Shown: positions 34,965 through 44,864, numbered from the stretch's first letter. The stretch is 64,000 nt of DNA from Halorubrum lacusprofundi ATCC 49239 (GCF_000022205.1 NC_012029.1:2294001-2358000), one strand, 5' to 3'. Numbers and translations are program-made. The notes: generated from the sequence alone by a model not told the origin.

Positions 34965-36536
34965 TCACCGGCACTCACGCGTACCGGCTTCTCGGACCCA
35001 GATCTCCTCGCTCCCGACGACGTCGACTTCGACAGCGGAGACCGTCACCGCCTCCGTCTCCGCGCCGGAAAATCCCGCTGCGCGGTCACAGAGGTGCGCG
35101 AGCGTCGCGTCGATGCGATCGGTATCGTCGGCCGACAGCAGCGAGAAGTGCTTCCGCCAGCGGGCGGTGGGATATCCCCGCGCGTCGGACGGGGTGCGGT
35201 CGGTCGCGACCGGGTCGCCGTGCAACGCATCGGTCCGGTCGCCGTCGGCGGTCGTCGCCGTCGCGAGCACGAGCGCGTCGGTCGACGGCGGCTCCGGCGC
35301 GAACATATCCCAGTCGCTCTCGGCCGGATCTGACACCGCCACGACGGGCTCTGGCGCGTCGACGACTCCGACCCCCATGGCGGTCCACGCGAGCAGCGAG
35401 ACGAGCAGGAGCGCGGCGATGACGGCGACGAGACGTTCGCGGGTCGCTCTGTCGGGAACAATTTTGGAGGCCAGATCGACGAGGGTCGATCCGGGTCGCG
35501 TCGACCGGAGGGAACGGAGGAGGCGCTCTGCCATCGACCGGAACCGCCCGATCTCCGGAGCGGCCAGCGACTCGATCCGGTCCCAGACGAACGGCGGACA
35601 GAAGGGTAGCAGTGCGGTCGCCGACACCACCGGAAAGACGCCGATCTGGAGCGTGAACGCCATCGAGAGATGGGCAGCGACGAGGATGCCGGCGAGCGCA
35701 GCCCGGACTCGTCCGGCGGCCGCGACGAGTAACGGCGACGCGACGAGTAGCGCGAGCCAGCCGTAGGTGACGGCCGCGAGCAGCGCCGGGCTCTCGGGCA
35801 TCAGTCCCCCGAGCGGGCCGTGGAGGTACGTGAGGCGGAAGACGGTCCCGACCGCCTCGCCCGCGGGCCACGCCTCGCCGCGGAGCTTCACGACTGCGTT
35901 GGAGACGTAGACCGCGACGACGACGGTCAACAGGAGGGCTGATTGGGGGCCGGTAAATCGGCTGCTTTCGGGCAGGGATCGCCCTCCCAACGCGGCGCGC
36001 CTCCGGACAGCATCCACCGACCAGCGCGCGCCGAGGGGACACAGCAAGCCCGCCCCGAGCAGCTGCCAGAGGAGCGTGTCGCCGGCGTTGAGCACGAACG
36101 GGTTCCGCGCCTGCAGCGACGCGAGCAGGACCAGCGAGACCGCAGCCGCGATCCGTGTCCGGTAGCCGACCGCGAGCGCGACGGCGGCGACGGCGGCGAT
36201 GAGGAACAGCAGCCCGACGAACCACGCCTCACCGGAGACCGCGTACAGCGAGAATCGCGCGAGGGGGGACGACTCCGCGAGCAGCGATCGGGGGAGTACG
36301 CCGGCGTCGGTGTAAAAGGCCGTCAAGTTCCGGGCGCGCAGCGCGAGGTCAACGAGGAGGACGGCGCCGAGCGCGATCCGGAACGCCGCGAGCGCGCGCA
36401 CGTCGATCCCGATCCGGCGCCGGAGCGCGGCGGGGAGACGACCGCGGACCGAGGGCTCGGCGTCGTCGATCGTGGATCCGGCACCATCGGCCGCGGATCC
36501 GGAGGCGTCGACGGCAGCGTCTCGACGTTCGTCCAC
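34965..36536 (-). CDS. HTTM domain membrane protein (vitamin K-dependent carboxylase-like)
   Basis: 523 residues from a GTG. A 40-residue polar tail leads into RALAAFRIALGAVLLVDL, the start of the HTTM domain (horizontally transferred transmembrane domain, related to the gamma-glutamyl carboxylase membrane region). About ten helices follow, with LQARNPFVLNAGDTLLWQL and AVVKLRGEAWPAGEAV as family segments. The C-terminal 150 residues are soluble. Related haloarchaeal proteins are annotated HTTM; the reaction is unknown. It is divergent from the isoaspartyl peptidase gene. Confidence 0.87.
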   Translation of the reverse strand: MDERRDAAVDASGSAADGAGSTIDDAEPSVRGRLPAALRRRIGIDVRALAAFRIALGAVLLVDLALRARNLTAFYTDAGVLPRSLLAESSPLARFSLYAVSGEAWFVGLLFLIAAVAAVALAVGYRTRIAAAVSLVLLASLQARNPFVLNAGDTLLWQLLGAGLLCPLGARWSVDAVRRRAALGGRSLPESSRFTGPQSALLLTVVVAVYVSNAVVKLRGEAWPAGEAVGTVFRLTYLHGPLGGLMPESPALLAAVTYGWLALLVASPLLVAAAGRVRAALAGILVAAHLSMAFTLQIGVFPVVSATALLPFCPPFVWDRIESLAAPEIGRFRSMAERLLRSLRSTRPGSTLVDLASKIVPDRATRERLVAVIAALLLVSLLAWTAMGVGVVDAPEPVVAVSDPAESDWDMFAPEPPSTDALVLATATTADGDRTDALHGDPVATDRTPSDARGYPTARWRKHFSLLSADDTDRIDATLAHLCDRAAGFSGAETEAVTVSAVEVDVVGSEEIWVREAGTRECR

Positions 36537-36669
36537 GATGATGACGACTCCCCGAGCAGCGTGGATAGGTCTTACGGCGGCGGGAGACGGGAGGAGAGGT
36601 GAGGGGGCAAGGACGAACCGACCCCGTCGCTTTCCGGGCGCTTATCCGGGCGCCGCGAGACCCCCGCGT

Positions 36670-37590
36670 ATGCGCGTCATCGCTCACGGCGGCGCCGGGG
36701 GAGTCCCGGACGAGCCGGCTTCCAGACAGGCGACCCTCGACGAGGCAACCCGCCGCGGCGTCGACGCCGACACGCCCCTCGACGCGGTCGAGGCGGCGCT
36801 CGGCGTCCTCGAATCGAACCCGCGGTTCAACGCCGGCGTCGGCGGTGCGGTCCAGTCCGACGGGGTCGTCCGCACCGACGCGGGCGTGATGACCGCCGAC
36901 CGCGAGATCGGCGCGGCCTGCTCGATGCCCGGCGTCGAGCACGCGGCGAGCGTCGCCCGCGTCGTCCACTCGGAGACGCCGCATATCTTCATCTCCGGGG
37001 ATCACGCGGTCGATCTCGCAAGCGAGTTCGATATCGAGACTGGCGTCGACCTGCTCACCGACGAGACTCGCGAGCGGTACGAGGCGGAGGACCCACCGCA
37101 AGGCGGCCCCCGTGAGCACCTCGACTGGCTGGCGACGCGGTTCGGCTCGGGGGATGATCAGGCCGGCGGGGGCTCGGGAAGCGACGAGGAGAGCGAGGAC
37201 GATGCGGGCCGCGCCCCCGACCACGACACGGTCGGTGCGGTCGCGACCGACGGCGAGACGTTCGCGGCGGCGACCTCCACGGGCGGCCGGTCGTTCGCGC
37301 TCGCGGGACGCGTCGGCGACGTACCGCAGGTCGGATCGGGCTTCTTCTGTACCGAGGCCGGCGGCGCGAGCGCGACGGGCGCCGGTGAGGACATCGCGCG
37401 CGTGACGCTCTCGCGGCGGGCCGTCGATTTCCTCGACGACGGGTTCGGCGCGCAGGATGCAGCGGATCGGGCGATCGACGAGTTCGAAGATATCACCGGA
37501 TCGGGGGCGGGCGTCATCGTCCTCGGCGACGACGGCGCCGGCAGCGCGTTCAACACCGACGGGATGCAGACGAGTATCGCGTATCAGTAG
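36670..37590 (+). CDS. Isoaspartyl peptidase / plant-type L-asparaginase
   Basis: 306 residues, Ntn-hydrolase fold. N-terminal RVIAHGGAGG and NPRFNAGVGGAVQSDG are the plant-type asparaginase signatures. The autoprocessing nucleophile is Thr187 in HDTVGAVATD, with GRVGDVPQVGSGFFC downstream. The precursor is cleaved before Thr187 to alpha and beta chains and hydrolyses isoaspartyl dipeptides or asparagine. An acidic Gly/Ser/Glu linker (about 160-184) just before the nucleophile is the usual disordered alpha-chain tail. ATG 36670 is directly before the conserved start. Confidence 0.93.
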   Translation: MRVIAHGGAGGVPDEPASRQATLDEATRRGVDADTPLDAVEAALGVLESNPRFNAGVGGAVQSDGVVRTDAGVMTADREIGAACSMPGVEHAASVARVVHSETPHIFISGDHAVDLASEFDIETGVDLLTDETRERYEAEDPPQGGPREHLDWLATRFGSGDDQAGGGSGSDEESEDDAGRAPDHDTVGAVATDGETFAAATSTGGRSFALAGRVGDVPQVGSGFFCTEAGGASATGAGEDIARVTLSRRAVDFLDDGFGAQDAADRAIDEFEDITGSGAGVIVLGDDGAGSAFNTDGMQTSIAYQ

Positions 37591-37716
37591 CCGCTGGCGC
37601 CGTGATTGGCTCGGAAACTTCAGACATTTATAAAGGGGGCCGACAGCCATCGTTCGATGAAGGGTTCACAAAGTCGTTTCGCGAGTAGTTGGCCAATCAA
37701 GCACCAGTAGCCGTTG

Positions 37717-38427
37717 TCAGTTGGACTCTTTCCATTCTTGTGGATCCCCTTCCCTGAACTCTCCTTTCGCCTCCCTGCTCCGAGGCCAGAGTACAATCGC
37801 AATCATGGCGATGTAATACAGAGCAATGACAGCGATGACAAGCGGTCCGGGGACGACGGCGATACTGGCAGTCGTCAGTAAGCTCTCGTTTGGCGCGAAC
37901 GCCGTGATTCGGAACAGCCACGCGACGAGTAAAACGATCAACAGCGGGAGGTAAATTCGCCGAAGGCGGTTTGCTGTGGCTTCCCATGTCGACACTTTCA
38001 GTGTCGGTCTCCGATAATCCTGACTGAGTTTGCTCCGCCAATCCTCGTGTTCGAGCCCCTCTGACGGATCGAGCGCGTCCGCAAGCAGATTCTGTTGGAA
38101 GAGACGCACTCGCGAGCGATAGACGTCATAGTCACGATATCGCCGTGCTTCAATTAACAGGAAGAGAGAGACAGCGAGGATACCGACGAGGATGATGTAA
38201 TGTGGATTATCGGCACTGGAAAACGCGAACGTGAGAATCGCAGCCACAACCGTTACCCCCCACGTGGTCGTCTGATCAAGGCGTGATCGCCATGTGGTCT
38301 CCCGGTCCAATTCTCCGCGATAGGCGTCGCCCAATATTGAACTCATCTCCGCGCTGTGGCCGGCCATTTCGCTGCCAAGTTCGGTCTCCTCTGCCAGTTC
38401 GGAGTCGTTCTGCGTGTCATCTCCCAT
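37717..38427 (-). CDS. DUF2270 family membrane protein
   Basis: 236 residues. Acidic N-terminus, then four membrane helices in two pairs (about 55-70, 74-92, 160-178, 190-216). Family-like segments are WRSRLDQTTTWGVTVVAAIL and LLIEARRYRDYDVYRSRVR. The middle loop is basic and helical. Members are predicted integral membrane proteins of unknown function. The codon choice is slightly more AT-rich than nearby genes. It converges with the isoaspartyl peptidase gene. Confidence 0.75.
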   Translation of the reverse strand: MGDDTQNDSELAEETELGSEMAGHSAEMSSILGDAYRGELDRETTWRSRLDQTTTWGVTVVAAILTFAFSSADNPHYIILVGILAVSLFLLIEARRYRDYDVYRSRVRLFQQNLLADALDPSEGLEHEDWRSKLSQDYRRPTLKVSTWEATANRLRRIYLPLLIVLLVAWLFRITAFAPNESLLTTASIAVVPGPLVIAVIALYYIAMIAIVLWPRSREAKGEFREGDPQEWKESN

Positions 38428-38678
38428 ACAGAACGGTACGGTATCAGCGGTAAAAGCACTTCCACGGTCGGGCTCTCTGTCGTTCTAGGATATTCCTCGA
38501 GCGCGGCTCAACGTGGTTTCACCGGCTGAGCCTCGTGAACCACCGCAATCGGTGTTCCCACCAAAGCGAGCCCGACCGCGCGTCGTCGATCAGCTATAAA
38601 TAACTCCGTTACTCCACCCGAGCCGCCCCGTCGCCCGCGGAGGCGAGGATACAAATCCGCCCGCCGCCTTGCCCGCGT

Positions 38679-39713
38679 ATGGTCACGTTTCTCGCCGGCG
38701 GCACGGGGACGCCGAAGCTCCTCGACGGGGCGACCCGCGTGTGGCACCCCGACGAGATTGCGGTCGTCGCCAACACGGGCGACGATATCGAACTCGGCGG
38801 CCACCTCGTCTGCCCCGACGTCGACACCGTGCTGTTCGCGGGTGGCGGCGTCCTCGACCGCGAGACGTGGTGGGGGATCGCGGACGACACGACGACGACC
38901 CACGAGGAACTCCGCCGGCTCGCGACGCAGGTCGGACTCGGAACGTCCCCCAGATACCTCGACGATAAGGCGCAGACGGCCGGCCGCGAGATCGCCCGGT
39001 GGCGGCGCTTCTCGGGCGTCGGCGAGTTCATGGAGATCGGCGACCGCGACCGCGCGGTCCACCTCACGCGCACGAGCCTGCTCGACGAGGGGCACACGCT
39101 CACGGAGGCGATCCGAACCCTCGCGGACGCCTTCGACCTCGACGTCGACCTCCTCCCGATGTCCGACGATCCGGTCGCGACGCTGATCCACACCGAGGCG
39201 GGCGAGACGATCCACTTCCAGGAGTACTGGGTCGCGCGCCGCGCGGACCCCGCCGTCGCGGACGTGGAGTTCCGAGGGGCGGCAGACGCGGAGCCGACCG
39301 CCGTCGTCCGAGACGCCCTCGCAGAGCCCGTCGTGATCGGCCCCTCCAACCCCGTGACGAGCATCGGCCCGATGCTCGCGATCCCGGGCGTCGAGGCGGC
39401 GCTGTCCGCGACCCCCGTGGTCGCCGTCTCGCCGTTCATCGGCGACGAGGTCTTCTCGGGTCCGGCCGCCGACCTAATGGCGGGCGTCGGCCGCGACCCC
39501 TCGACCGCGGGCGTCGCCGACGCGTACCCGTTCGCGGACGCGTTCGTCCTCGACGACGACGATCCGACCGACCTCCCAGACCGTCACGTCGAGCGCACCG
39601 ATACCCGGATCGACGACGCGGACGACGCCGAGCGCGTCGCTCGGGTGTGCGACCGCGCGCTGGCGGCGGTGGAAGGAGCGGAGGCGGAAGCGGACGCGGA
39701 GGTGGCGGAGTGA
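38679..39713 (+). CDS. cofD: 2-phospho-L-lactate transferase
   Basis: 344 residues. CofD joins a phospholactyl-type group from its nucleotide-activated donor to the deazaflavin Fo, giving F420-0. The diagnostic N-terminus [15 protein letters not shown] is followed by [22 protein letters not shown] and later [21 protein letters not shown]. Full length. Its TGA overlaps the GTG of the next gene (GTGA), starting a four-gene run in which every junction is a GTGA overlap. TATA-like atacaaat about 28 nt upstream supports ATG 38679. Confidence 0.95.
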   Translation: MVTFLAGGTGTPKLLDGATRVWHPDEIAVVANTGDDIELGGHLVCPDVDTVLFAGGGVLDRETWWGIADDTTTTHEELRRLATQVGLGTSPRYLDDKAQTAGREIARWRRFSGVGEFMEIGDRDRAVHLTRTSLLDEGHTLTEAIRTLADAFDLDVDLLPMSDDPVATLIHTEAGETIHFQEYWVARRADPAVADVEFRGAADAEPTAVVRDALAEPVVIGPSNPVTSIGPMLAIPGVEAALSATPVVAVSPFIGDEVFSGPAADLMAGVGRDPSTAGVADAYPFADAFVLDDDDPTDLPDRHVERTDTRIDDADDAERVARVCDRALAAVEGAEAEADAEVAE

Positions 39714-40540
39714 CGGCGAGCGGAGACGAGTCCCCGCCCCCGTTCCTCGTCGCGGCCAGCCTCAGCGGCGCGGCCGACGCCGACTGGGCGCGAGCGGCGG
39801 CCCCCCACGCCGACGCCGCGATTCTCGGAGGGATCGCGGTCGACCCGGCCAGTCGGGCCGCCGCGCGCGACCTCGTCGCCCGCGATCGCTCGGAGTTCCT
39901 CCCCGCGGACCCGCTCGCGTGGATCGATCGCGAACTCGACCAGCTCTCTGAGGCCCCCATCCGTCCCGGCGTCAACGTCCGAAGCGCGACCGTCGAGCCC
40001 GTTCGCGAGGCGGCGGCGGTCTGCGCCGAGCGCGACGCGGTCTGCGAGGTGAACGCGCACTGCCGGCAGTCCGAACTGCGCGCGGTCGGCTGCGGCGAGT
40101 CGCTTCTCCGGGACATCGATCGACTGGCCGAGTACGTCGCCGCCGTCGCCGAGACCGGCGCGACGACGAGCGTGAAGGTTCGCGCCGAGGTCCCCGGCGT
40201 CGACCTCGTCGCCGTCACGGACGCGGTCGCCGACGCGGGCGCCGACTGGCTCCACGTCGACGCGATGGACTCGGAGGGGATCGTCGACGAACTGACCGCC
40301 GGTCGGGCGACAGACGAGACAGGTTCTCCCCGCGACGATCTCACCGTGATCGCTAACAACGGCGTGCGGGGCCGAGAGACCGTCGCCGAGTACGCCGCGT
40401 ACGGCGCGGACGCCGTGAGCGTCGGGCGACCCAGCGAGCGCCCCGCGTCTCTCTCCCGGATCGCCGACGCGGTATCGGCGTGGCGGGAGGGAGAACTGCC
40501 CGAGGAGAGCGAGGCGTCCCTCCCGGAGGCGCAGCCGTGA
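39710..40540 (+). CDS. TIM-barrel protein, archaeal nifR3/Dus-related family
   Basis: 276 residues from GTG 39710. A flavin-type TIM barrel related to tRNA-dihydrouridine synthase, in the short archaeal NifR3-related group: [46 protein letters not shown], and [29 protein letters not shown]. The usual Dus tRNA-binding C-terminal helical domain is absent, so a tRNA substrate is doubtful. It overlaps cofD and the following CitG-like gene by 4 nt each, which points to a role in the same pathway. Confidence 0.82.
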   Translation: MTASGDESPPPFLVAASLSGAADADWARAAAPHADAAILGGIAVDPASRAAARDLVARDRSEFLPADPLAWIDRELDQLSEAPIRPGVNVRSATVEPVREAAAVCAERDAVCEVNAHCRQSELRAVGCGESLLRDIDRLAEYVAAVAETGATTSVKVRAEVPGVDLVAVTDAVADAGADWLHVDAMDSEGIVDELTAGRATDETGSPRDDLTVIANNGVRGRETVAEYAAYGADAVSVGRPSERPASLSRIADAVSAWREGELPEESEASLPEAQP

Positions 40541-41505
40541 GACCGGACCCCGTCGACGACGCCACCCTCGCGCTCCTGCTGGAGGTGGCCGGGACCCCGA
40601 AGCCCGGCAACGTCGACCGGCATCGCGACCTCGACGACCTGCGGTTCGAGGCGTTCCTCGGCGGGGCGGTCGGCGCCCGCGAGGGGCTCGAACTGGCCGC
40701 GGACGGGGAGACGGGGATCGGTCGCGCCTTCGAGCGCGGCGTCGCGGGGATGGCGGCGCGCTCCGGGACGAACACCCAGTTCGGCTGTCTCCTCCTGCTC
40801 GTCCCGCTGGTGCGGGCGAGCGTCGGGGATGATGGGGACGATGAAAATCTCTCCCCGGCGAGCGTCGACCGGGTGACCCGAGAGACGACCGTGGACGACG
40901 CGGTCGCGTTCTACCGCGCGTTCGAGCACGTCGACGTCGCGGTGGCGGATCCTCCCGCGGACGCCGACGACCTCGACGTGCGGCGCGGGGGCGACGCGGC
41001 CCCCGCACTCCGGGAGCGGGACGTGACCCTGCGGGACGTGATGGCCCTCTCGGCCGACCCCGGCAGTCTCACTGATTCCGACGATCCTGACGACTCCGAG
41101 GACTCCGACCGAGTCCCCGACCGCAACGCGCAGGAGTGGATCGAGGGATTCCCGCGGACGTTTCGCGCGGCGGAGTGGATCCAGAGCGACGGGGGTCCCC
41201 TGACCGACCGCGCGGCCCGAGCGTTCATCGGACTGCTCGCGGCCGAGCCCGACACGCTGGTCGCTGCGAACCACGGCCCGGAGACGGCTCGCGAGGCCAG
41301 CGAACGGGCGGCCGCGCTGCTGGGCGGGGACCGCTCGACTTCCGGGGACATCGATGCCACCGCGGTCCACGACGCCGACCTCGACGCCGCGGAGGAACTG
41401 GCGGCCGCGTTCGTCGACGAGGGGATCAACCCCGGGACGACCGCCGACCTCACCTGTGCGGCGCTGTACGTCGCCCTCCGGCATGGGGCTGAGGTGTCGC
41501 CGTGA
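40537..41505 (+). CDS. CitG-like triphosphoribosyl-dephospho-CoA synthase family protein
   Basis: 322 residues from GTG 40537. The CitG/MdcB hallmark is EVAGTPKPGNVDRHRDL near the N-terminus, followed by GTNTQFGCLLLLVPL and C-terminal DEGINPGTTADLTCAALYVAL. Bacterial homologues make the citrate-lyase prosthetic-group precursor. Haloarchaea have no such lyase here, and archaeal members are uncharacterised; I recall similar genes near C1-carrier or cofactor genes in methanogens and methylotrophs. An acidic Ser/Asp insert near 180-195 is a haloarchaeal loop. GTGA overlaps at both ends. Confidence 0.85.
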   Translation: MRPDPVDDATLALLLEVAGTPKPGNVDRHRDLDDLRFEAFLGGAVGAREGLELAADGETGIGRAFERGVAGMAARSGTNTQFGCLLLLVPLVRASVGDDGDDENLSPASVDRVTRETTVDDAVAFYRAFEHVDVAVADPPADADDLDVRRGGDAAPALRERDVTLRDVMALSADPGSLTDSDDPDDSEDSDRVPDRNAQEWIEGFPRTFRAAEWIQSDGGPLTDRAARAFIGLLAAEPDTLVAANHGPETAREASERAAALLGGDRSTSGDIDATAVHDADLDAAEELAAAFVDEGINPGTTADLTCAALYVALRHGAEVSP

Positions 41506-42149
41506 GCGACGACAGCACCGCTTCCGGCCCCGACGGCTGGCCGGTCGCCCTCCGGGGCGTCACCGAGTCGATCGTGACGACGCTCGGGCCGAACGACCGC
41601 TGGAACGTCGCGGCGCTCGGGCTCCACGCGCCGGACGATCCGAGCGACCCCGTCACCGCGCGGACGTACGGGCGCACCCGAACGTGGCGGAACTTCACCG
41701 AGCGCGGGGGCGGCGTCGTGCAGTTCACGAGCGACCCGCGGACGTTCGTCGACGCCGCGCTGACGGTCCGCGAGGTCGACGACCCGGTGCTGCCGACCGC
41801 CGACGCGTGGGTCGAGGTGACCGTCGAGGAGGTCGCGAGCGAGACCGAGGGCGACACGACGATCCGAACGTGGGCGCTCGATCCGGTCGAGCACGCGGTC
41901 GTGAGAGAGCGCGTTCCGACAATAAACCGGGGATTCAGCGCGGTCATCGACGCGACGGTGGCCGCCTCGCGGCTGGACGTGCCGGGGTTCGACACGGCGG
42001 AACTCCTCGACCGACTACGCTACTTCGCGGACGTTGTCGAGCGGTGCGGCGGCCCAGCCGAGCGCGAGGCGTTCGCCAGAATCGACGAGGCGACCGGGTG
42101 GCGGGAGCGGGCGGGGGGCGCAACGGGGGCGGGGGACGACGAGGAGTAA
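41502..42149 (+). CDS. DUF447 flavin-binding protein
   Basis: 215 residues from GTG 41502, which overlaps the CitG-like stop. DUF447 proteins are FMN-binding split barrels; here TLGPNDRWNVAALGLHAP, WRNFTERGGGVVQFTSDPRTFVDAAL and the C-terminal helical TINRGFSAVIDATVAASRL are visible. No substrate is established. As the last gene of the cofD operon it may bind or use the deazaflavin or a flavin, which is an inference from context only. Confidence 0.85.
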   Translation: MSDDSTASGPDGWPVALRGVTESIVTTLGPNDRWNVAALGLHAPDDPSDPVTARTYGRTRTWRNFTERGGGVVQFTSDPRTFVDAALTVREVDDPVLPTADAWVEVTVEEVASETEGDTTIRTWALDPVEHAVVRERVPTINRGFSAVIDATVAASRLDVPGFDTAELLDRLRYFADVVERCGGPAEREAFARIDEATGWRERAGGATGAGDDEE

Positions 42150-42239
42150 CGGATCGGGAACGCGATCGACGCGAGTGCGCCTGCGGCCCGCTCGCGGCGT
42201 AACGAACCCTTTTAGTTCGGGCCGGCGGTATCGCTCGAT

Positions 42240-42434
42240 ATGGCCATCAAACCCAAGTACATCAAGCAGCTCGGGAACGTCCTGCTGGAGCGGTACCCCG
42301 ACTCGTTCAATACGGACTTCGAGACGAACAAGGACAGCGTCACCACGCTGACGACCGTCGAGTCGAAGGGCGTCCGCAACCGGATCGCCGGCTACGTCAC
42401 CCAGAAGAAGGCGCAGGCGGCTCAGAAGGCGTAA
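42240..42434 (+). CDS. rps17e: 30S ribosomal protein S17e
   Basis: 64 residues, the usual archaeal length. MAIKPKYIKQLGNVLLERYP and NKDSVTTLTTVESKGVRNRIAGYV are characteristic of S17e. Basic, small-subunit protein. A TATA-like cttttag at 42210-42216 is about 27 nt before the ATG. Monocistronic. Confidence 0.97.
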   Translation: MAIKPKYIKQLGNVLLERYPDSFNTDFETNKDSVTTLTTVESKGVRNRIAGYVTQKKAQAAQKA

Positions 42435-42541
42435 GCGGGTTCGAGTTTCTGCCGGTTCGTTTCGTTTCCGTCGAGCCGTAGCGCCCGGTCTCATCGGCCG
42501 CTCCCGACGTTTATCCCGGAAGCCGCGGCCACCTCGTCGCG

Positions 42542-43777
42542 ATGGACGCGCTGGTCAGACCCGTCGTCGATCCGGGGTTCGCGGCGGCGGCGCTGGCGTT
42601 CCTGTGCGGGGGCGTCGCGCTCGGGACCGCGAGCGGGCTCGTGCCGGGGCTCCACGCCAACAACTTCGCGCTGCTTCTGGCCGGACTCGCTCCTTCGGTG
42701 TCGGCGGACCCACTTCTCGTCGGCGTCGCGATGCTCGGCGCCGGCGTGGTCCACTCCTTCCTCGACATCGTGCCCGCGCTCGCGCTCGGCGTCCCGGACG
42801 CGGCCACGGCCGTCGCCGCGCTACCGGGCCACCGGCTCGTCGTGGCGGGGCGCGGCCGCGAGGCGGTCCGGCTGTCCGCGGTCGGATCGGGGCTAGCGGT
42901 CGCGCTCGCGGTCCCGCTTGCGATTCCGATCACGTGGGTCATGATCCGCGGCTACCCCGTCGTGAGGAACCACCTCCCGCTGCTTTTGGGCGGTGTGGTC
43001 GCTTTTCTTGTGCTTACCGAGTCGTCGAAGCGGGCCGCGATCGGCGGGCTCGTCGCCTTCCTCGCGAGCGCCGCGCTCGGCTTTGCAACCCTCGATGTCG
43101 ACCCCGCGGCGCCGCTTGACGCCGGCGGGGTCCTCGCGCCCCTTTTCGCCGGGCTGTTCGGCGCTCCGGTGCTTATCGACGCGATGGGAGGCGGGGGCGT
43201 GCCGCCACAGGCCGACGCCCGGATCGCGATGAGCCGTCGCGGGCTCGGAATCAGCGCGGGCGGCGGGTCGCTCGCGGGCGCGGTCGTCGGGTACGTGCCG
43301 GGCATCTCCGCGGCTATCGCAGCGGTCGCGGCGCTGCCGGCGGTCCCGCGCGAAGAGTCGGACCGCGGCTTCGTCGTCGCCACCAGCGGCGCGAACACGG
43401 CGAACACGATCTTCGCGCTGTTCGCGCTCGTCGCGCTCGGGACGCCCCGAACGGGGGTGACCGTCGCGATCGACCGCGCCGAGGTCCCCTTCGCGCTCCC
43501 GATCTTGCTCGTCGCGGCCGCGACCGCCGCGGCGTGCGGGTTCGCGCTCGTGTTGCTCGTCGGCGACGCGTACCTCCGAGTCGTCGGGAACGCGGACTAC
43601 ACGCGGCTGTCGATCGGCGTGCTGGCGCTGCTCGTGGGGATATCCTACGCGTTCGCTGGCACAGTCGGGATCGGCGTGTTCGTCGTCGCCGGGGCGTTGG
43701 GGCTCGTCCCGCCGCGGGTCGGCGCGCGACGGGTGCACCTGATGGGAGTGTTGATCGGGCCGCTTATCGCCGGGTGA
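42542..43777 (+). CDS. TctA-family transporter permease (COG1784-like)
   Basis: 411 residues, about 11 membrane helices. The two inverted family motifs are present: GTASGLVPGLHANNFALLL near 28-46 and VVGYVPGISAAIAAVAALP near 250-268. Bacterial TctA works with TctB and a binding protein TctC to import tricarboxylates; neither partner is encoded nearby, so this archaeal member may act alone or with distant partners. The stop is 83 nt before the zinc-finger gene. Confidence 0.85.
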   Translation: MDALVRPVVDPGFAAAALAFLCGGVALGTASGLVPGLHANNFALLLAGLAPSVSADPLLVGVAMLGAGVVHSFLDIVPALALGVPDAATAVAALPGHRLVVAGRGREAVRLSAVGSGLAVALAVPLAIPITWVMIRGYPVVRNHLPLLLGGVVAFLVLTESSKRAAIGGLVAFLASAALGFATLDVDPAAPLDAGGVLAPLFAGLFGAPVLIDAMGGGGVPPQADARIAMSRRGLGISAGGGSLAGAVVGYVPGISAAIAAVAALPAVPREESDRGFVVATSGANTANTIFALFALVALGTPRTGVTVAIDRAEVPFALPILLVAAATAAACGFALVLLVGDAYLRVVGNADYTRLSIGVLALLVGISYAFAGTVGIGVFVVAGALGLVPPRVGARRVHLMGVLIGPLIAG

Positions 43778-43860
43778 ACCACGGTACCTCGTCGCAACCG
43801 GACGTACGGAGGGCGAAGGCAAAGAACAACGGTTAAAAGTCGCGCGGTGGTGGTTCATGT

Positions 43861-44040
43861 ATGAGCGAGAGTGAAACGCAGGGCACCCGACAGTGTGTCT
43901 CCTGTGGCATCCAGGTGGCCGGGATGAACGCCGCGCGGTTCTCCTGCCCCGACTGCGGGGAGACGATCCACCGGTGCGCAAAGTGCCGGAAGCAGAGCAA
44001 CCTCTACGAGTGTCCCGACTGCGGCTTCCGGGGGCCCTAA
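43861..44040 (+). CDS. HVO_2753-type zinc finger small protein
   Basis: 59 residues. Four CxxC-type knuckles: CVSC at 12-15, CPDC at 29-32, CAKC at 40-43 and CPDC at 51-54, enough for two zinc sites. The pattern and length match my memory of the haloarchaeal HVO_2753 family of zinc-finger small proteins, one of which has a solved structure with two zinc sites. It ends 2 nt before the EF-1beta ATG, so it is co-transcribed with a translation factor; a nucleic-acid or ribosome-associated role is inferred. Confidence 0.92.
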   Translation: MSESETQGTRQCVSCGIQVAGMNAARFSCPDCGETIHRCAKCRKQSNLYECPDCGFRGP

Positions 44041-44042
44041 CA

Positions 44043-44309
44043 ATGGGAGACGTCGCCGCCAAGATCAAGGTCATGCCGAACAGCCCCGATATCGACCTCG
44101 ACGATCTGCAGGACCGGCTGGAGGAGTCGCTCCCGCAGGGCGCGAAGATCCGCGGCTTCCAGCGCGACGATGTCGCGTTCGGGCTCGTCGCCCTCCTCCC
44201 CACCGTCATCGTCCCTGACGGCGCGGGCGGCACCGAGGCCGTCGAGGAGGCGTTCAACGAGGTCGACGGCGTCGAATCCGTCGCCGTCGAGAACGTCGGT
44301 CGCCTCTAG
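44043..44309 (+). CDS. ef1b: Translation elongation factor 1-beta
   Basis: 88 residues, standard archaeal aEF-1beta, the nucleotide exchange factor for aEF-1alpha. [42 protein letters not shown] and [18 protein letters not shown] are typical. It directly follows the zinc-finger gene with 2 nt spacing. Confidence 0.96.
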   Translation: MGDVAAKIKVMPNSPDIDLDDLQDRLEESLPQGAKIRGFQRDDVAFGLVALLPTVIVPDGAGGTEAVEEAFNEVDGVESVAVENVGRL

Positions 44310-44408
44310 GCGGCTTCGTTGTAGGCGACGCGAAAACGACTATTTCCGTTCCGACCGCAATCGGAGAGCGTTGGCTGTACGGTCCTTCGGGGAGTACAAT
44401 CCGTTGGG

Positions 44409-44804
44409 CTACGCGACGTGGTCCGTGATCCACGCGGTGAGATCGTCGCCGGGGATGAACCCCTCCGCGCGGCGTGCGACCGGCTCGCCGTCGACGAACA
44501 GCACGAACAGCGGGACGCTCCGCACGTCGAACCGCTCGACGAGCGGCGGGTCGTCCCGGGGATTCACCGTGGCGACGGCGAGGTCAAGCTCGCGGGCGAC
44601 GTTGCCGAGGACGGGCTCCATGCTTGCGCAGATCCCGCAGCCGTCCGTGTAGAACTCGATCACGGCGGCGTCCGCGTCGGCGACAAACGCATCAAGTGCG
44701 TCCTCGTCGGCGAGGGATACCGGTCGACGGACCTCTGTGGATGTGCTGCTTCCGGACACATCGTCCGCAGGTTCGGAGGCGCCCGATTCAGTATTGTTTT
44801 TCAT
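44409..44804 (-). CDS. Thioredoxin family protein
   Basis: 131 residues from ATG 44804. A Ser/Asp/Glu-rich tail of about 35 residues precedes a thioredoxin fold with FYTDGCGICASMEP (CGIC instead of CGPC) and VRSVPLFVLF for the cis-Pro loop. The altered central dipeptide usually means different redox tuning from the housekeeping thioredoxin at 3584-3925. It could also start at GTG 44810. Alone on the minus strand after the helicase operon, with 60 nt between them. Confidence 0.88.
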   Translation of the reverse strand: MKNNTESGASEPADDVSGSSTSTEVRRPVSLADEDALDAFVADADAAVIEFYTDGCGICASMEPVLGNVARELDLAVATVNPRDDPPLVERFDVRSVPLFVLFVDGEPVARRAEGFIPGDDLTAWITDHVA

Positions 44805-44864
44805 GCACACTATTGGTGTCGAGCGGTGATAAAGGCTTGCGTCCGGATCGCGACGGAGCCGACC

